From the NCBI GenBank assembly GCA_045576455.1, contig JAZNGM010000035.1, positions 1-64,000 on the forward strand: a stretch of 64,000 nt of DNA, in the 5' to 3' direction. The translations under genes were made by a program, and so were the position numbers. Origin of the DNA: RGIG4034 sp045576455. GTDB taxonomy: Bacteria > Bacillota > Clostridia > Lachnospirales > Lachnospiraceae. Numbering within the stretch: position 1 is the first letter of the stretch; each line of letters opens with the position of its first letter. This document shows positions 7,973-16,120 of this stretch, one piece after another. Below the pieces are notes generated by a model. It was not told the origin of the DNA, searched no databases, and saw nothing but the letters and a program-made list of their open reading frames with translations.

Positions 7973-9568
7973 CTACCTACCCAAATCAAGCACCTTATTG
8001 GCAATTTTATTACCAAATTCTTCATTGTGATCTACAAAAATCAAAGTGAGTTCATCATTCTGCAGTGCACTCTCCAACTGTGCCTTAAAATATACATCCA
8101 TATAGTTTAAAGGTTCATCCAAAAACAATAACCGGTGTTGTCTTGCGAGCGTTTTTGCAATGTCCACCTTCTTTAATTCTCCGCTGCTCAGTGTTTCAAG
8201 TGGCCGGTATTCAAAATCTTCCGGTAAATCAAACAATTTACATAGTTCCATAAACTTAGTATAAATAGTCTGATAATCCTCATCTTCTTGCAAATCCTCA
8301 TGAAGAAAGCTCTTAATGTCCCCCTCTCTGAAAACCGGCTCCTGTGTGATGTATGCAATAGACAAGTCTTCTTTATAGCTGATACCGGTCGCTTGTAACT
8401 TACCGCTTAAGAGTTTTAACAAAGTAGTTTTTCCCGCACCATTCTCTCCCCGAAGCCATATTTTATCTCCCGGATACACATGAAGCGTCACGCCCTCCAA
8501 TACCGGTTCCCGGCCGCCTTCATAAGAAAAACTTATATTTTCTGCAAATAACAGACATTCTTGCTCTAAAATTTCCTGATAAATACTAAGTTGTTTTTCT
8601 TCTTCCATGTTACGTAGCAACTGCTTTTTCTCCTCAAGATTATCCCTGATTTGCTGTTCGGCAGCCTTTGCCTGCCGCATATATGCTCTCGTTCCGTTCG
8701 TTCTGGCATGGCTTGCAAAAGCATATTTTTGCGTATTTCCTACATCGGACCAGCTTCTGGTGAGCTTAGACTGTCTCTCCAACTGATTGATTTCCTGCAT
8801 CAACCGCTGTCTCGTCCGTAACTCAAATTGCTCCTTTAATTCCATATTACGACGCCATGTGGAATAATTTCCCTGCTCTATGGAAATATCAACTTTGTTA
8901 ATTGCCAGAATGTGATCTGTTATTGCATCCAAAAATACCGTATCGTGCGATGCAATTATGTACCCTTTTTTCTTTTTTAAATACTCTTTTAGGTGTTCCT
9001 TTTTGTCCTTATCCAAATGATTTGTCGGCTCATCCAGTAAAACAAAGGCATCCTTACGCAAAAAAAGTGCAATAATCAACATGCAGGTCTGTTCACCACC
9101 GGAAAGCGTTGCAAAATCCTGTTCTAACAGTTCGGCTTTTAGTCCCATCAGTGATAACTCTTTACAAATACGACTTTCCATTTCGTATCCGTCCAGTTCC
9201 ATATACTGATTTAATATTTCAAAATATATTTCAGTATCAAACTCACCCGGATTTAATTCGTACTGTTTTAGTTGCATTTCCATCGTACAAAGACCGCCTA
9301 TGCACTCTTTTACTACATCAAATGCTTTCGTAAACTTCGCATCAACGGAATACGGAAAATAAGATACCGTTCCGCTACGTTTAATGGCACCCCGGGATAC
9401 TTCCAAACTACCTTCTAAAAGCCTTAGCAATGTAGTTTTTCCCCGTCCATTACGTCCAACCAATGCCATTTTCCAGTCCGTGTCTAAATTTACATTCAAA
9501 TCTTCAAATACCGGATGATAATAATCATCATAATAAAATGTTAAATTGTTTATTTCTATTTGTGCCAT
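7973..9568 (-). CDS. ABC-F ATPase, probable antibiotic-resistance (ribosome protection) type
   Basis: About 531 residues with two ABC domains and no membrane segments. Domain 1: Walker A GRNGRGKTTL, signature LSGGEQ, Walker B LLDEPTNHLD. Domain 2: GENGAGKTTL, LSSGEL, and FLDEPLNYMDV. The EPLNYxD variant of the second Walker B region is typical of Lsa/Vga-like ARE ABC-F proteins, which displace antibiotics from the ribosome. The charged linker (about 235-325) would be the resistance arm. The start at 9568 has an AGGAGA site; the further upstream ATG does not. A leader of about 350 bases with an attenuator and small ORFs precedes it, as seen in drug-inducible members of the family. The drug range cannot be read from sequence. 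Confidence 0.88.
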   Translation of the reverse strand: MAQIEINNLTFYYDDYYHPVFEDLNVNLDTDWKMALVGRNGRGKTTLLRLLEGSLEVSRGAIKRSGTVSYFPYSVDAKFTKAFDVVKECIGGLCTMEMQLKQYELNPGEFDTEIYFEILNQYMELDGYEMESRICKELSLMGLKAELLEQDFATLSGGEQTCMLIIALFLRKDAFVLLDEPTNHLDKDKKEHLKEYLKKKKGYIIASHDTVFLDAITDHILAINKVDISIEQGNYSTWRRNMELKEQFELRTRQRLMQEINQLERQSKLTRSWSDVGNTQKYAFASHARTNGTRAYMRQAKAAEQQIRDNLEEKKQLLRNMEEEKQLSIYQEILEQECLLFAENISFSYEGGREPVLEGVTLHVYPGDKIWLRGENGAGKTTLLKLLSGKLQATGISYKEDLSIAYITQEPVFREGDIKSFLHEDLQEDEDYQTIYTKFMELCKLFDLPEDFEYRPLETLSSGELKKVDIAKTLARQHRLLFLDEPLNYMDVYFKAQLESALQNDELTLIFVDHNEEFGNKIANKVLDLGR

Positions 9569-9617
9569 ATTGTCTCCTATTCCAAACAACCCGGCACTTT
9601 CTTACCAGATTGTTTTA

Positions 9618-9656
9618 TCAAAAAATTATCCGCTCTGTTCTATTTGTAATAAACAT
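9618..9656 (-). CDS. Putative 12-residue leader peptide of the ABC-F gene
   Basis: ATG with a strong GGAGGG site six bases upstream opens a short frame, MFITNRTERIIF, ending in TGA 49 bases before the ABC-F start. It is downstream of the putative attenuator terminator. Small leader ORFs are common before ribosome-protection genes, but this one is inferred only from its strong ribosome site and position. Confidence 0.45.
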   Translation of the reverse strand: MFITNRTERIIF

Positions 9657-9717
9657 CTTAATCCCTCCGTTCTATAAAATTTAGGCAACAAAAAAAGAGC
9701 TCAAGAAATCCTAAGCA

Positions 9718-9761
9718 ATAAAAAATCCCACTATAAATGCATATATATAGAGTCCACGGGA
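9718..9761 (-). terminator. Attenuator terminator in the ABC-F leader
   Basis: On the minus strand, TCCC and CTATA pair with TATAG and GGGA around a short loop, followed by TTTTTTATT. The same bases (9735-9754) can instead pair with an upstream arm (9834-9847), so this terminator competes with an antiterminator. Confidence 0.6.
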
Positions 9762-9847
9762 AATTATCCGGTTTATGTTTAGTCGTTTAGTCGCACAAAA
9801 CGACACTCTACATACCGGAATAAAATCACAAAAGACTCTATGCATTT
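9735..9847 (-). promoter_or_regulatory. Antiterminator fold of the ABC-F leader
   Basis: The arm AAATGCATAGAGTC (9834-9847, minus strand) is complementary to GACTCTA and TGCATTT (9735-9754), with a six-base bulge. Inside this lie a CCGG-based inner pairing and a GTCGTTT/AAACGAC hairpin (9782-9804). Forming this long structure would break the terminator at 9718-9761. Confidence 0.55.
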
Positions 9848-9857
9848 TAGTAGGAAA

Positions 9858-9875
9858 TTATCTCCAAATAAACAT
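9858..9875 (-). CDS. Putative 5-codon leader peptide (MFIWR)
   Basis: ATG TTT ATT TGG AGA TAA lies about 50 bases after the promoter and ends 11 bases before the first antiterminator arm. AAGAGG is 12 bases upstream, a rather long spacing. A ribosome stalled here by a drug could favour the antiterminator fold; this is a model, not an observation. Confidence 0.4.
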   Translation of the reverse strand: MFIWR

Positions 9876-9929
9876 TCTGTTTCTCAACCTCTTAATTGTT
9901 CTAAAATATTTAGTTTCTTAATTAGGACG

Positions 9930-9958
9930 ATTCTATCACACCCAACATATGCTGTCAA
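9930..9958 (-). promoter_or_regulatory. Consensus promoter of the ABC-F leader
   Basis: TTGACA (9953-9958) and TAGAAT (9930-9935) on the minus strand are separated by exactly 17 bases. Transcription would begin near 9923, giving a leader of about 350 bases before the ABC-F start at 9568. Confidence 0.75.
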
Positions 9959-9973
9959 ATAGTAATTCAAATT

Positions 9974-10438
9974 CTATATCTTAATAGCCGATTTCCCGTT
10001 ATCATTTACATATACCGTAATGGCATCCCCTATTTTATAACGGGGTTCTACCCATAAATAACCGCTTTTTTTATGATACTCTTTATCCGAATGGGTATAT
10101 GCATAGCAAATTATGTAAGGGGATTGTTTTCCGTATTGCGTACTCTTTTGCAAATAAACCTTTTCCACAATCCCGCTAACCGTAACTCCATTTTTCAACA
10201 ATTCATCTTGCAGCTTATTCTTCTTCATAGCAACTATTCCCATACAAACTGCTGTTATGAGAAAAAGCATGCCCGTAGCAAGAAAAATAATTCCCAGTAA
10301 AAGCTGATTCTGTACCAGTGAACTTTCCTTTGGCTTCATTAATCGGATAAATACTAGTATACTGACAACTAAAAACATCGCCCCTATCCAAAAGAAAATC
10401 ATTTTAAGCATGTCTTCCATATATTTAGGTCTCTTCAT
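9974..10438 (-). CDS. Membrane protein, DUF3592-like
   Basis: A 154-residue protein with two transmembrane helices (about 12-31 and 46-68), then a soluble beta-rich part with GVTVSGIVEKVY, YIICYAYTHSDKEYHKKSGY and a final KIGDAITVYVNDNGKSAI. This layout matches DUF3592-like proteins, whose function is unknown. It is on the minus strand just upstream of the ABC-F leader promoter and is probably a separate unit. Confidence 0.75.
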   Translation of the reverse strand: MKRPKYMEDMLKMIFFWIGAMFLVVSILVFIRLMKPKESSLVQNQLLLGIIFLATGMLFLITAVCMGIVAMKKNKLQDELLKNGVTVSGIVEKVYLQKSTQYGKQSPYIICYAYTHSDKEYHKKSGYLWVEPRYKIGDAITVYVNDNGKSAIKI

Positions 10439-10564
10439 ATTGAACTCCTTACAACCATAGTATTCAATGATAATTCATAGCATTTACTAATATATACACC
10501 CATATATACTCAAAATTTTACTCTTTTTCTATCCTTCCGTCAAATACCCTATAGGTTATTTCTG

Positions 10565-10593
10565 TTTACATTAACACTGATATTTGATATGGT
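10565..10593 (+). promoter_or_regulatory. Promoter of the serine hydrolase gene
   Basis: TTTACA (10565-10570) and TATGGT (10588-10593) are 17 bases apart, about 40 bases before the ATG at 10632. Confidence 0.45.
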
Positions 10594-10631
10594 TAAAACA
10601 CAATGAAAAATTTAATTCCGGAGGGCAAAAA

Positions 10632-11753
10632 ATGGATATTAACAAGATTACCGAATACTTAGATTCCCTTATTCCAAGAGGAATTCCTTCTGTAGATTGT
10701 ATAATTTATAAAGACCACGAACAGGTTTACCGGTATATGACCGGAACAACAGACCTTACAAAAACAAAGAAGATAGAAGGTGATGAACTGTACCTGATGT
10801 TTTCCATGACAAAAGTACAGACCATGACCGCCGTAATGCAGTTAGTTGAAAAAGGTTTACTTTCCCTTGAAGACGAAGTGGGCAAATACCTTCCGGCATA
10901 TAATAACCTTACCGTTAAAAAAGATAACGACATCATCCCTTTAACAGAACCTATGAAAATCAAGCATCTTGTATCCATGCAATCAGGACTTGATTACGAT
11001 TTGGAACGACCGGGAATAAAAAGAGTATTGCAGGAAAAAGGTCAGGCAGCTACCACCATGGAAATTGTCAATTCTTTTGTGGAAACGCCTCTTGATTTTG
11101 TACCGGGAGAACATTTCCAATATAGCTTAAGCCATGATGTCATTGCCGCTGTTATAGAAGTTGTATCCGGTATGTCTTTTGGTGAATACCTTAAGAAAAA
11201 CATATGGGAACCGTTACATATGGATAATACATTCTTTGCTAAGCCCATGAACTATCAGGAAAAGCTTGCAACACAGTTTATATGTGATGAAAAAGGCACT
11301 ATTAATCCTATGGAACCGTCCTGTGCTTACCAGCTTTCCGAAAGCTATGAAAGCGGTGGTGCCGGGTTAATAAGCTGTACGGAGGATTACGCAAAATTAG
11401 CTGATACGCTTGCCTGTGGCGGTGTTAGTAGCGAAGGCGTCCGTATTATTGAAGCCGCTACCATTGAAAAAATAAAGGAAAATCTTTTATGTGAGGCATC
11501 CATACATGACCTTACACGCACTATGGGACGTTTAGGTTACGGTTACGGATGCGGTATGCAGATATTAATGCGTCCTGAACTTATTTCATCCACTGCTCCT
11601 GCCGGCGTATTTGGCTGGGACGGTGCCGCAGGAAGCTGTATAACCATGGACACAAATTCCAAGATTTCCCTGGTTTATATCCAACACGTAAGAAATTGCG
11701 GTTGGGCATATGGAGAAATTCATCCAACCTTAAGGGATCTTGTTTTTTCATAA
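10632..11753 (+). CDS. Serine hydrolase, beta-lactamase class C family
   Basis: About 373 residues of the penicillin-binding/AmpC-like fold (Pfam Beta-lactamase, PF00144). The nucleophile motif SxxK is SMTK in LMFSMTKVQTMTAVMQL; the second motif is in FQYSLSHDVIAAVIEVVSG (Tyr-Ser-Leu), as in EstB-type esterases; the third region is FGWDGAAGSC. No signal peptide is present, so it is cytoplasmic and more likely an esterase or peptidase than a true beta-lactamase. The start at 10632 follows GGAGGG; an upstream in-frame ATG (10584) has no such site. It ends at a strong terminator. Confidence 0.88.
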   Translation: MDINKITEYLDSLIPRGIPSVDCIIYKDHEQVYRYMTGTTDLTKTKKIEGDELYLMFSMTKVQTMTAVMQLVEKGLLSLEDEVGKYLPAYNNLTVKKDNDIIPLTEPMKIKHLVSMQSGLDYDLERPGIKRVLQEKGQAATTMEIVNSFVETPLDFVPGEHFQYSLSHDVIAAVIEVVSGMSFGEYLKKNIWEPLHMDNTFFAKPMNYQEKLATQFICDEKGTINPMEPSCAYQLSESYESGGAGLISCTEDYAKLADTLACGGVSSEGVRIIEAATIEKIKENLLCEASIHDLTRTMGRLGYGYGCGMQILMRPELISSTAPAGVFGWDGAAGSCITMDTNSKISLVYIQHVRNCGWAYGEIHPTLRDLVFS

Positions 11754-11774
11754 ACTATGTAACCCCAGAATATC

Positions 11775-11810
11775 AAAAAAGAAAGGTGCTTGACACCTTT
11801 CTTTTTATAT
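11775..11810. terminator. Bidirectional terminator
   Basis: AAAAGAAAGGTG and CACCTTTCTTTT pair around a short loop, with a T-tract on each strand. It lies between the convergent serine hydrolase and REC-GGDEF-EAL genes. Confidence 0.85.
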
Positions 11811-11837
11811 TCATATGAATTTATATGTATGCATATT

Positions 11838-13550
11838 TTATTGGGAATCACCATAAGAAACTGATTTGTCCATACTTCTGAATTCATCCACCGGTACCGG
11901 CTTAGAATATAAGAAGCCTTGAATTTGGTCACAGTCAATTGCTTTTAAGTATTCTAATTGCTGCTTTGTCTCAACACCTTCAACAACTACGGTTATTCCG
12001 ATTTCCTTCGCCATACGTACCATGTTGGTAATAATAATATCTGCCTTTGTAGAGGTACTGACATCACTGATAAAACTCATATCTACCTTAACAATATCAA
12101 TCGGCATATCCTTAAGTACATTCAGTGAGGAATATCCGCTACCGAAGTCATCCATTACTATCGTAAAGCCTAATTCTTTTAGCTTAATCAATGCATCCAA
12201 AAGCTGTTTTTGGTCTTTTGTATATGCACTTTCCGTAATCTCCAATTTTAGAAGGTTAACCGGAAGATCATATTTTTTAAGAAGCTGTACAAGCTGTTCC
12301 CCGATATCCGGAAGGAAAAGGTTAATTCTTGATACATTCACGCTTATAGGAACAACATCTTCTCCATTATCAATACTTTGACGCAAAGACTTACATGCAA
12401 GTTCCCATACATATCTGTCCAGCTTAGTTATTAAACCATTTCTTTCGAAAAGCGGAATAAAGATACCCGGTGAAATAATACCTTTCGTACTATGATTCCA
12501 TCTGACAAGCGCTTCGGCATTAATAATGTGATCATCACTTACATTATATATTGGTTGCAGGAAGATACAAAACTCTTCATTCTGCAATCCTTTACCCATA
12601 TCGTTAATGAGTTCCTGTTCCTCAAGCATTAATGCACGGAGATTATCATCATAATATGCTACTTTTTTAAGGTAATTACCTTTTATTGTCCTGATAGCCA
12701 TCTCGGCCCTGTCGCACATAAGCGTTACCGGAACCGTTATATCTGTTATCTCATAAATTCCAAGATACAGTGCAATATCATATTTTAACTGCAGTGCTTT
12801 AATGTCCTCATCTTCGTGTATACTTGCCTGATTAAGCTTCAAAAGCTCTTTCGGAAAACAACATACAAAGTTATCACCGGCAATTCTTCCGTAAGTACCT
12901 TTACCTTTAAGCCCTTTTTCCAATTTACGGGCGATAATACATAATACTTTATCACCAATTTTACTTCCGAAAAGGTCATTAATAACCTTAAATCTCTCTA
13001 CGTCCATACGTAAGAGTACATATTCTGTTTCCGGATTCATCTGAAGCATATCAATCGTATACTTACAAAAAGCTTCCCTGTTATAAATACCGGTTAGAGA
13101 ATCTCTTTCGATAACTTCTCTCATTTTCTTGATAATCCGCTTGTCCATTTCTGCTTCAAGCAACTGTTTATCAAGCTGTTGCTTTACAATCACGTTTCTT
13201 ACACGATGCTGTACTATTTCAACATTATATGGCTTGGAAATAAAATCCTGCGCTCCCATTGCAAGTGCTTTTATTTCATTCTCTTCCTGACCGTACTGGG
13301 TATTTACGATAACCGGAATACTACGGTACATACTTGAACGCTGCATATAATCAAGAACCTCAAAACCGTCCATGTGCGGCATATTAAGATCCAAAATCAT
13401 TACACTTACATCATGCTTTTTCATTACTTCAATAGCATCCAAACCATCCGATGCTTCAACCAAAGTATAAGAATCTTTAAAAATACCTTTTAAAATTGCA
13501 CGATTCGTACGACTATCGTCTACAATGAGCATTGTTGGCAAATTGTCCAT
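11838..13550 (-). CDS. Response regulator REC-GGDEF-EAL (c-di-GMP signalling)
   Basis: A 570-residue cytoplasmic protein. REC domain at 1-125, phospho-acceptor Asp54 in VMILDLNMPHMDGFE, Lys in FISKPYN. A GGDEF-like domain (about 145-310) has AGDNF in place of GGDEF, so cyclase activity is probably lost. The EAL domain (about 320-565) keeps the EALVRW, NVSR, LEITESA, DDFGSGYSS and KVDMSF motifs, so phosphodiesterase activity against c-di-GMP is likely, perhaps gated by phosphorylation and by GTP bound to the degenerate domain. No histidine kinase is adjacent. A full cyclase is encoded at 36558-38477. Confidence 0.92.
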   Translation of the reverse strand: MDNLPTMLIVDDSRTNRAILKGIFKDSYTLVEASDGLDAIEVMKKHDVSVMILDLNMPHMDGFEVLDYMQRSSMYRSIPVIVNTQYGQEENEIKALAMGAQDFISKPYNVEIVQHRVRNVIVKQQLDKQLLEAEMDKRIIKKMREVIERDSLTGIYNREAFCKYTIDMLQMNPETEYVLLRMDVERFKVINDLFGSKIGDKVLCIIARKLEKGLKGKGTYGRIAGDNFVCCFPKELLKLNQASIHEDEDIKALQLKYDIALYLGIYEITDITVPVTLMCDRAEMAIRTIKGNYLKKVAYYDDNLRALMLEEQELINDMGKGLQNEEFCIFLQPIYNVSDDHIINAEALVRWNHSTKGIISPGIFIPLFERNGLITKLDRYVWELACKSLRQSIDNGEDVVPISVNVSRINLFLPDIGEQLVQLLKKYDLPVNLLKLEITESAYTKDQKQLLDALIKLKELGFTIVMDDFGSGYSSLNVLKDMPIDIVKVDMSFISDVSTSTKADIIITNMVRMAKEIGITVVVEGVETKQQLEYLKAIDCDQIQGFLYSKPVPVDEFRSMDKSVSYGDSQ

Positions 13551-13585
13551 TTTATGTTCTCCTTTCGTATGAATTGTGTAACAAT

Positions 13586-13614
13586 ATTATAATCTAAACC
13601 GAATATTTATGCAA
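13586..13614 (-). promoter_or_regulatory. Promoter of the REC-GGDEF-EAL gene
   Basis: TTGCAT (13609-13614) and a perfect TATAAT (13586-13591) on the minus strand with a 17-base spacer, about 36 bases before the ATG. Confidence 0.65.
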
Positions 13615-13630
13615 TATGCACATTATAAAA

Positions 13631-13667
13631 GATACCCCATTCTCCAAAAAATGAAGAACGGGGTATC
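13631..13667 (-). terminator. Terminator of the six-gene transport operon
   Basis: GATACCCC and GGGGTATC, extended by further pairing inside (TTCT/AGAA), are followed by TTTTAT on the minus strand, 38 bases after the stop of the last gene of the operon. Confidence 0.8.
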
Positions 13668-13704
13668 CTTTATATATTAACCTTCTCTATAACCCTTACT
13701 CAAT

Positions 13705-16095
13705 CTAGTAATTCTCACTTACGTATATTGATGCACGGCTTTGTATAATTTTCGAAACTTCTTCTGCAGATTTTTTTCCTGCATAGAATGCTTCTGCTTC
13801 CTCACGTATAATATTCATTAAGTCTTCATCAACACGATAAATACTGTCTACAGATTTAATAAATGTCATGACTTCTTCTATATCTTTATCTGTACTTGGC
13901 TTAATAATGACTTCAACATCACCAATATAATACGTTTCATCATATTCCACCTTATTATTGTTTTCATCATAATAAAATGGTCTTTGTTTAGCTTTTTCTA
14001 TTAATGCATCATATGCATTTACCGATAACGGTAATTCATAGTCTATTGTGCTCTGGTATTCTTCTGTAAAGAAATGTCTAACAAATTCCCAAGCACCGTC
14101 TTTATTTTTACATTTTGCGGAAATGCTAAAACCGCTATCTATTCCGATTGCTGAACCCTGTCCGCCATCGGTCGGGAATCCGATAAAGGAAATATCTTCC
14201 CTGAACTCTGTCTGTTTCATCCGGGAATAAGTAGGCAAATCTGACAAATATACGTATTTCAATAACGTTTTGTTATTAATATATTGTGTCTGATAATTCT
14301 CCATGTAATTATTCCAGTCTTCCTCATCAAACTCATCCCATTTTATCTCTTTTGGGAATTGGTTTGTAAACTCCAAAACCTTTACAAATTCTTTTGAATC
14401 AAAAGAACAGGTTCCCTTATCCCAATTTATAAATTGATTTCCTGTGAAAACCATACAATAGTCTAAAATTGTGTCTCTGGTAACTTCAGACAAGACCTGT
14501 GCATCTTCCGGCATTGCATTCATAGCCTTCAATAAATCATCCATTGTCCAGCTGTTTCTGTCTCCTACCAAAGACTGCTTTCCGGCAAATGTTAATACAT
14601 AGAAACGTGGTACAAGCTGTATAAGCTTTCCTTGATATTCACAAGCCTTTAATACATTACCAAGGAGGTTTTCCTTCTTAATTGTACTGTCCTTATCAAG
14701 AAACTTATATAAGTCCTCAAATAATCCTTTTGCTGCATAAGTAGTAATCGGAAAATCCTGAGTTGATATAAGGATATCCGGTACCTTTCCGGCAACTATA
14801 TCCGTATTAAGCTGTGTAACTCCCGATACATACGTATCCTCTGTATAAACATCGTACATGGAGTAATCAGTTACGGATACCCGGTATTTCGGATTACTCT
14901 TATTAAACTTAATAATCCATTGTCTGGTATCGTAATCAAGATAATAGCAGGCAAGTGTAAGCACCTGTTTTTCCACTACATCCTCAGGATTTACTTTAGT
15001 AACTTTAGTGTATATATTTCTGTAATCATAATCTGTCATACTGCTGTAGGAAATAATAAACTCTGTCTCTGAAATCGGTGCTAAAAAGTTTACATAGGTT
15101 GTATTAATATCCGAATCAACAAAATTTAATAATTCTACCGGCGCTTCATCTGCAATATTGTAACCATAAATACCCATATTATCGGTCAAATATAAATCAT
15201 AATACTTTCCGCCATAGATATTAAAACGGTATCCGCTATCAGGAAATGCCGTTTCCTTGGAAAGCGTTTTGCTTTCCTTATCATACTTACAAAATACCTG
15301 TCCTTTTTCGCCCCATTTTGAAACAAGAATTTCATTGTTTTCCAAAAGATAAATAGAGGAATAATCTACTAATGCTTTATCTTCTGATACTTTATTGCCC
15401 TTCTCATCAAAAATTAGCATTCCCAAATTATCCATTAACACGATGAGCTCGCCATCGCCTGTTACAAGCATTGATTTGACATACAGGTATTCTATCTCCG
15501 GAGCAAATTCATTTAAACTGATGTTGTATATTTCTTTACCATCAGTCCCAACCTTCACCACAGAAAACTTTTCCTTATAATACCATACGCCGTCCGGTGT
15601 TTCTCCGGATTCGTTCTGACTTAAAATATAATAAATATTCCCATTACTGTCGGCACTATATTGATATGCATATCCATTACTATCATCGATAGGGAGTTCC
15701 ATTTCCTTTTTATCCGAACCGTCAAATTTAAAGGATACTATCTTATATTTTGGCGGGGAATACATAGGTTCATCATAGATAAATCCGTCATCCGGAAAAA
15801 CTTCATCTACCATAACTTCTGTCGTAACAACTTTTCCCATTGCTCCGTCATTAATGATCTCTTCATCCCAATTGATATCGTCGTATTCCACTGTAACAAA
15901 ATAAATACGGTCTCCTGAGACAAACGAAGTTTGTATATTATCTGCATTCACATCGTAGTTTAACAATTCTTCTTTGTATACATGGTCCTTATCCATTATA
16001 ACCGAACCGGACCCTGCTGCCTTTTTTCCGCACCCGGAAAAAACAGACAACAGCATACAAAGTGTAAGTATGCTTACAATAATCCTTCTTTTCAT
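13705..16095 (-). CDS. Extracellular solute-binding lipoprotein with N-terminal propeller-like domain
   Basis: A 796-residue lipoprotein. The signal ends at SVFSGC, so Cys22 is the lipidated residue. Residues about 50-380 are repeated beta-strand blades (KIVSFKFDGSDKKEMEL, GNIYYILSQNESG, GELIVLMDNLGMLIF) suggesting a beta-propeller sensor. Residues about 390-790 are a family 1 extracellular solute-binding fold (VLTLACYYLDYDTRQWIIKF, TDIVAGKVPDIL, WEFVRHFFTEEYQ). The protein is far longer than a usual sugar-binding protein (about 430). It is last in the operon, 25 bases after the MacB-like gene. The first gene of the operon has the same layout, so the two probably arose by duplication. The ligand is unknown. 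Confidence 0.85.
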   Translation of the reverse strand: MKRRIIVSILTLCMLLSVFSGCGKKAAGSGSVIMDKDHVYKEELLNYDVNADNIQTSFVSGDRIYFVTVEYDDINWDEEIINDGAMGKVVTTEVMVDEVFPDDGFIYDEPMYSPPKYKIVSFKFDGSDKKEMELPIDDSNGYAYQYSADSNGNIYYILSQNESGETPDGVWYYKEKFSVVKVGTDGKEIYNISLNEFAPEIEYLYVKSMLVTGDGELIVLMDNLGMLIFDEKGNKVSEDKALVDYSSIYLLENNEILVSKWGEKGQVFCKYDKESKTLSKETAFPDSGYRFNIYGGKYYDLYLTDNMGIYGYNIADEAPVELLNFVDSDINTTYVNFLAPISETEFIISYSSMTDYDYRNIYTKVTKVNPEDVVEKQVLTLACYYLDYDTRQWIIKFNKSNPKYRVSVTDYSMYDVYTEDTYVSGVTQLNTDIVAGKVPDILISTQDFPITTYAAKGLFEDLYKFLDKDSTIKKENLLGNVLKACEYQGKLIQLVPRFYVLTFAGKQSLVGDRNSWTMDDLLKAMNAMPEDAQVLSEVTRDTILDYCMVFTGNQFINWDKGTCSFDSKEFVKVLEFTNQFPKEIKWDEFDEEDWNNYMENYQTQYINNKTLLKYVYLSDLPTYSRMKQTEFREDISFIGFPTDGGQGSAIGIDSGFSISAKCKNKDGAWEFVRHFFTEEYQSTIDYELPLSVNAYDALIEKAKQRPFYYDENNNKVEYDETYYIGDVEVIIKPSTDKDIEEVMTFIKSVDSIYRVDEDLMNIIREEAEAFYAGKKSAEEVSKIIQSRASIYVSENY

Positions 16096-16120
16096 AATAC
16101 CTGTTCCTTTCCCTATCCTG

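Noticed and set aside
7973..9568. ABC exporter ATPase lacking its permease
   Set aside because: Two ABC domains in one chain, a charged linker and no membrane part show the ABC-F class, which is not a transporter.
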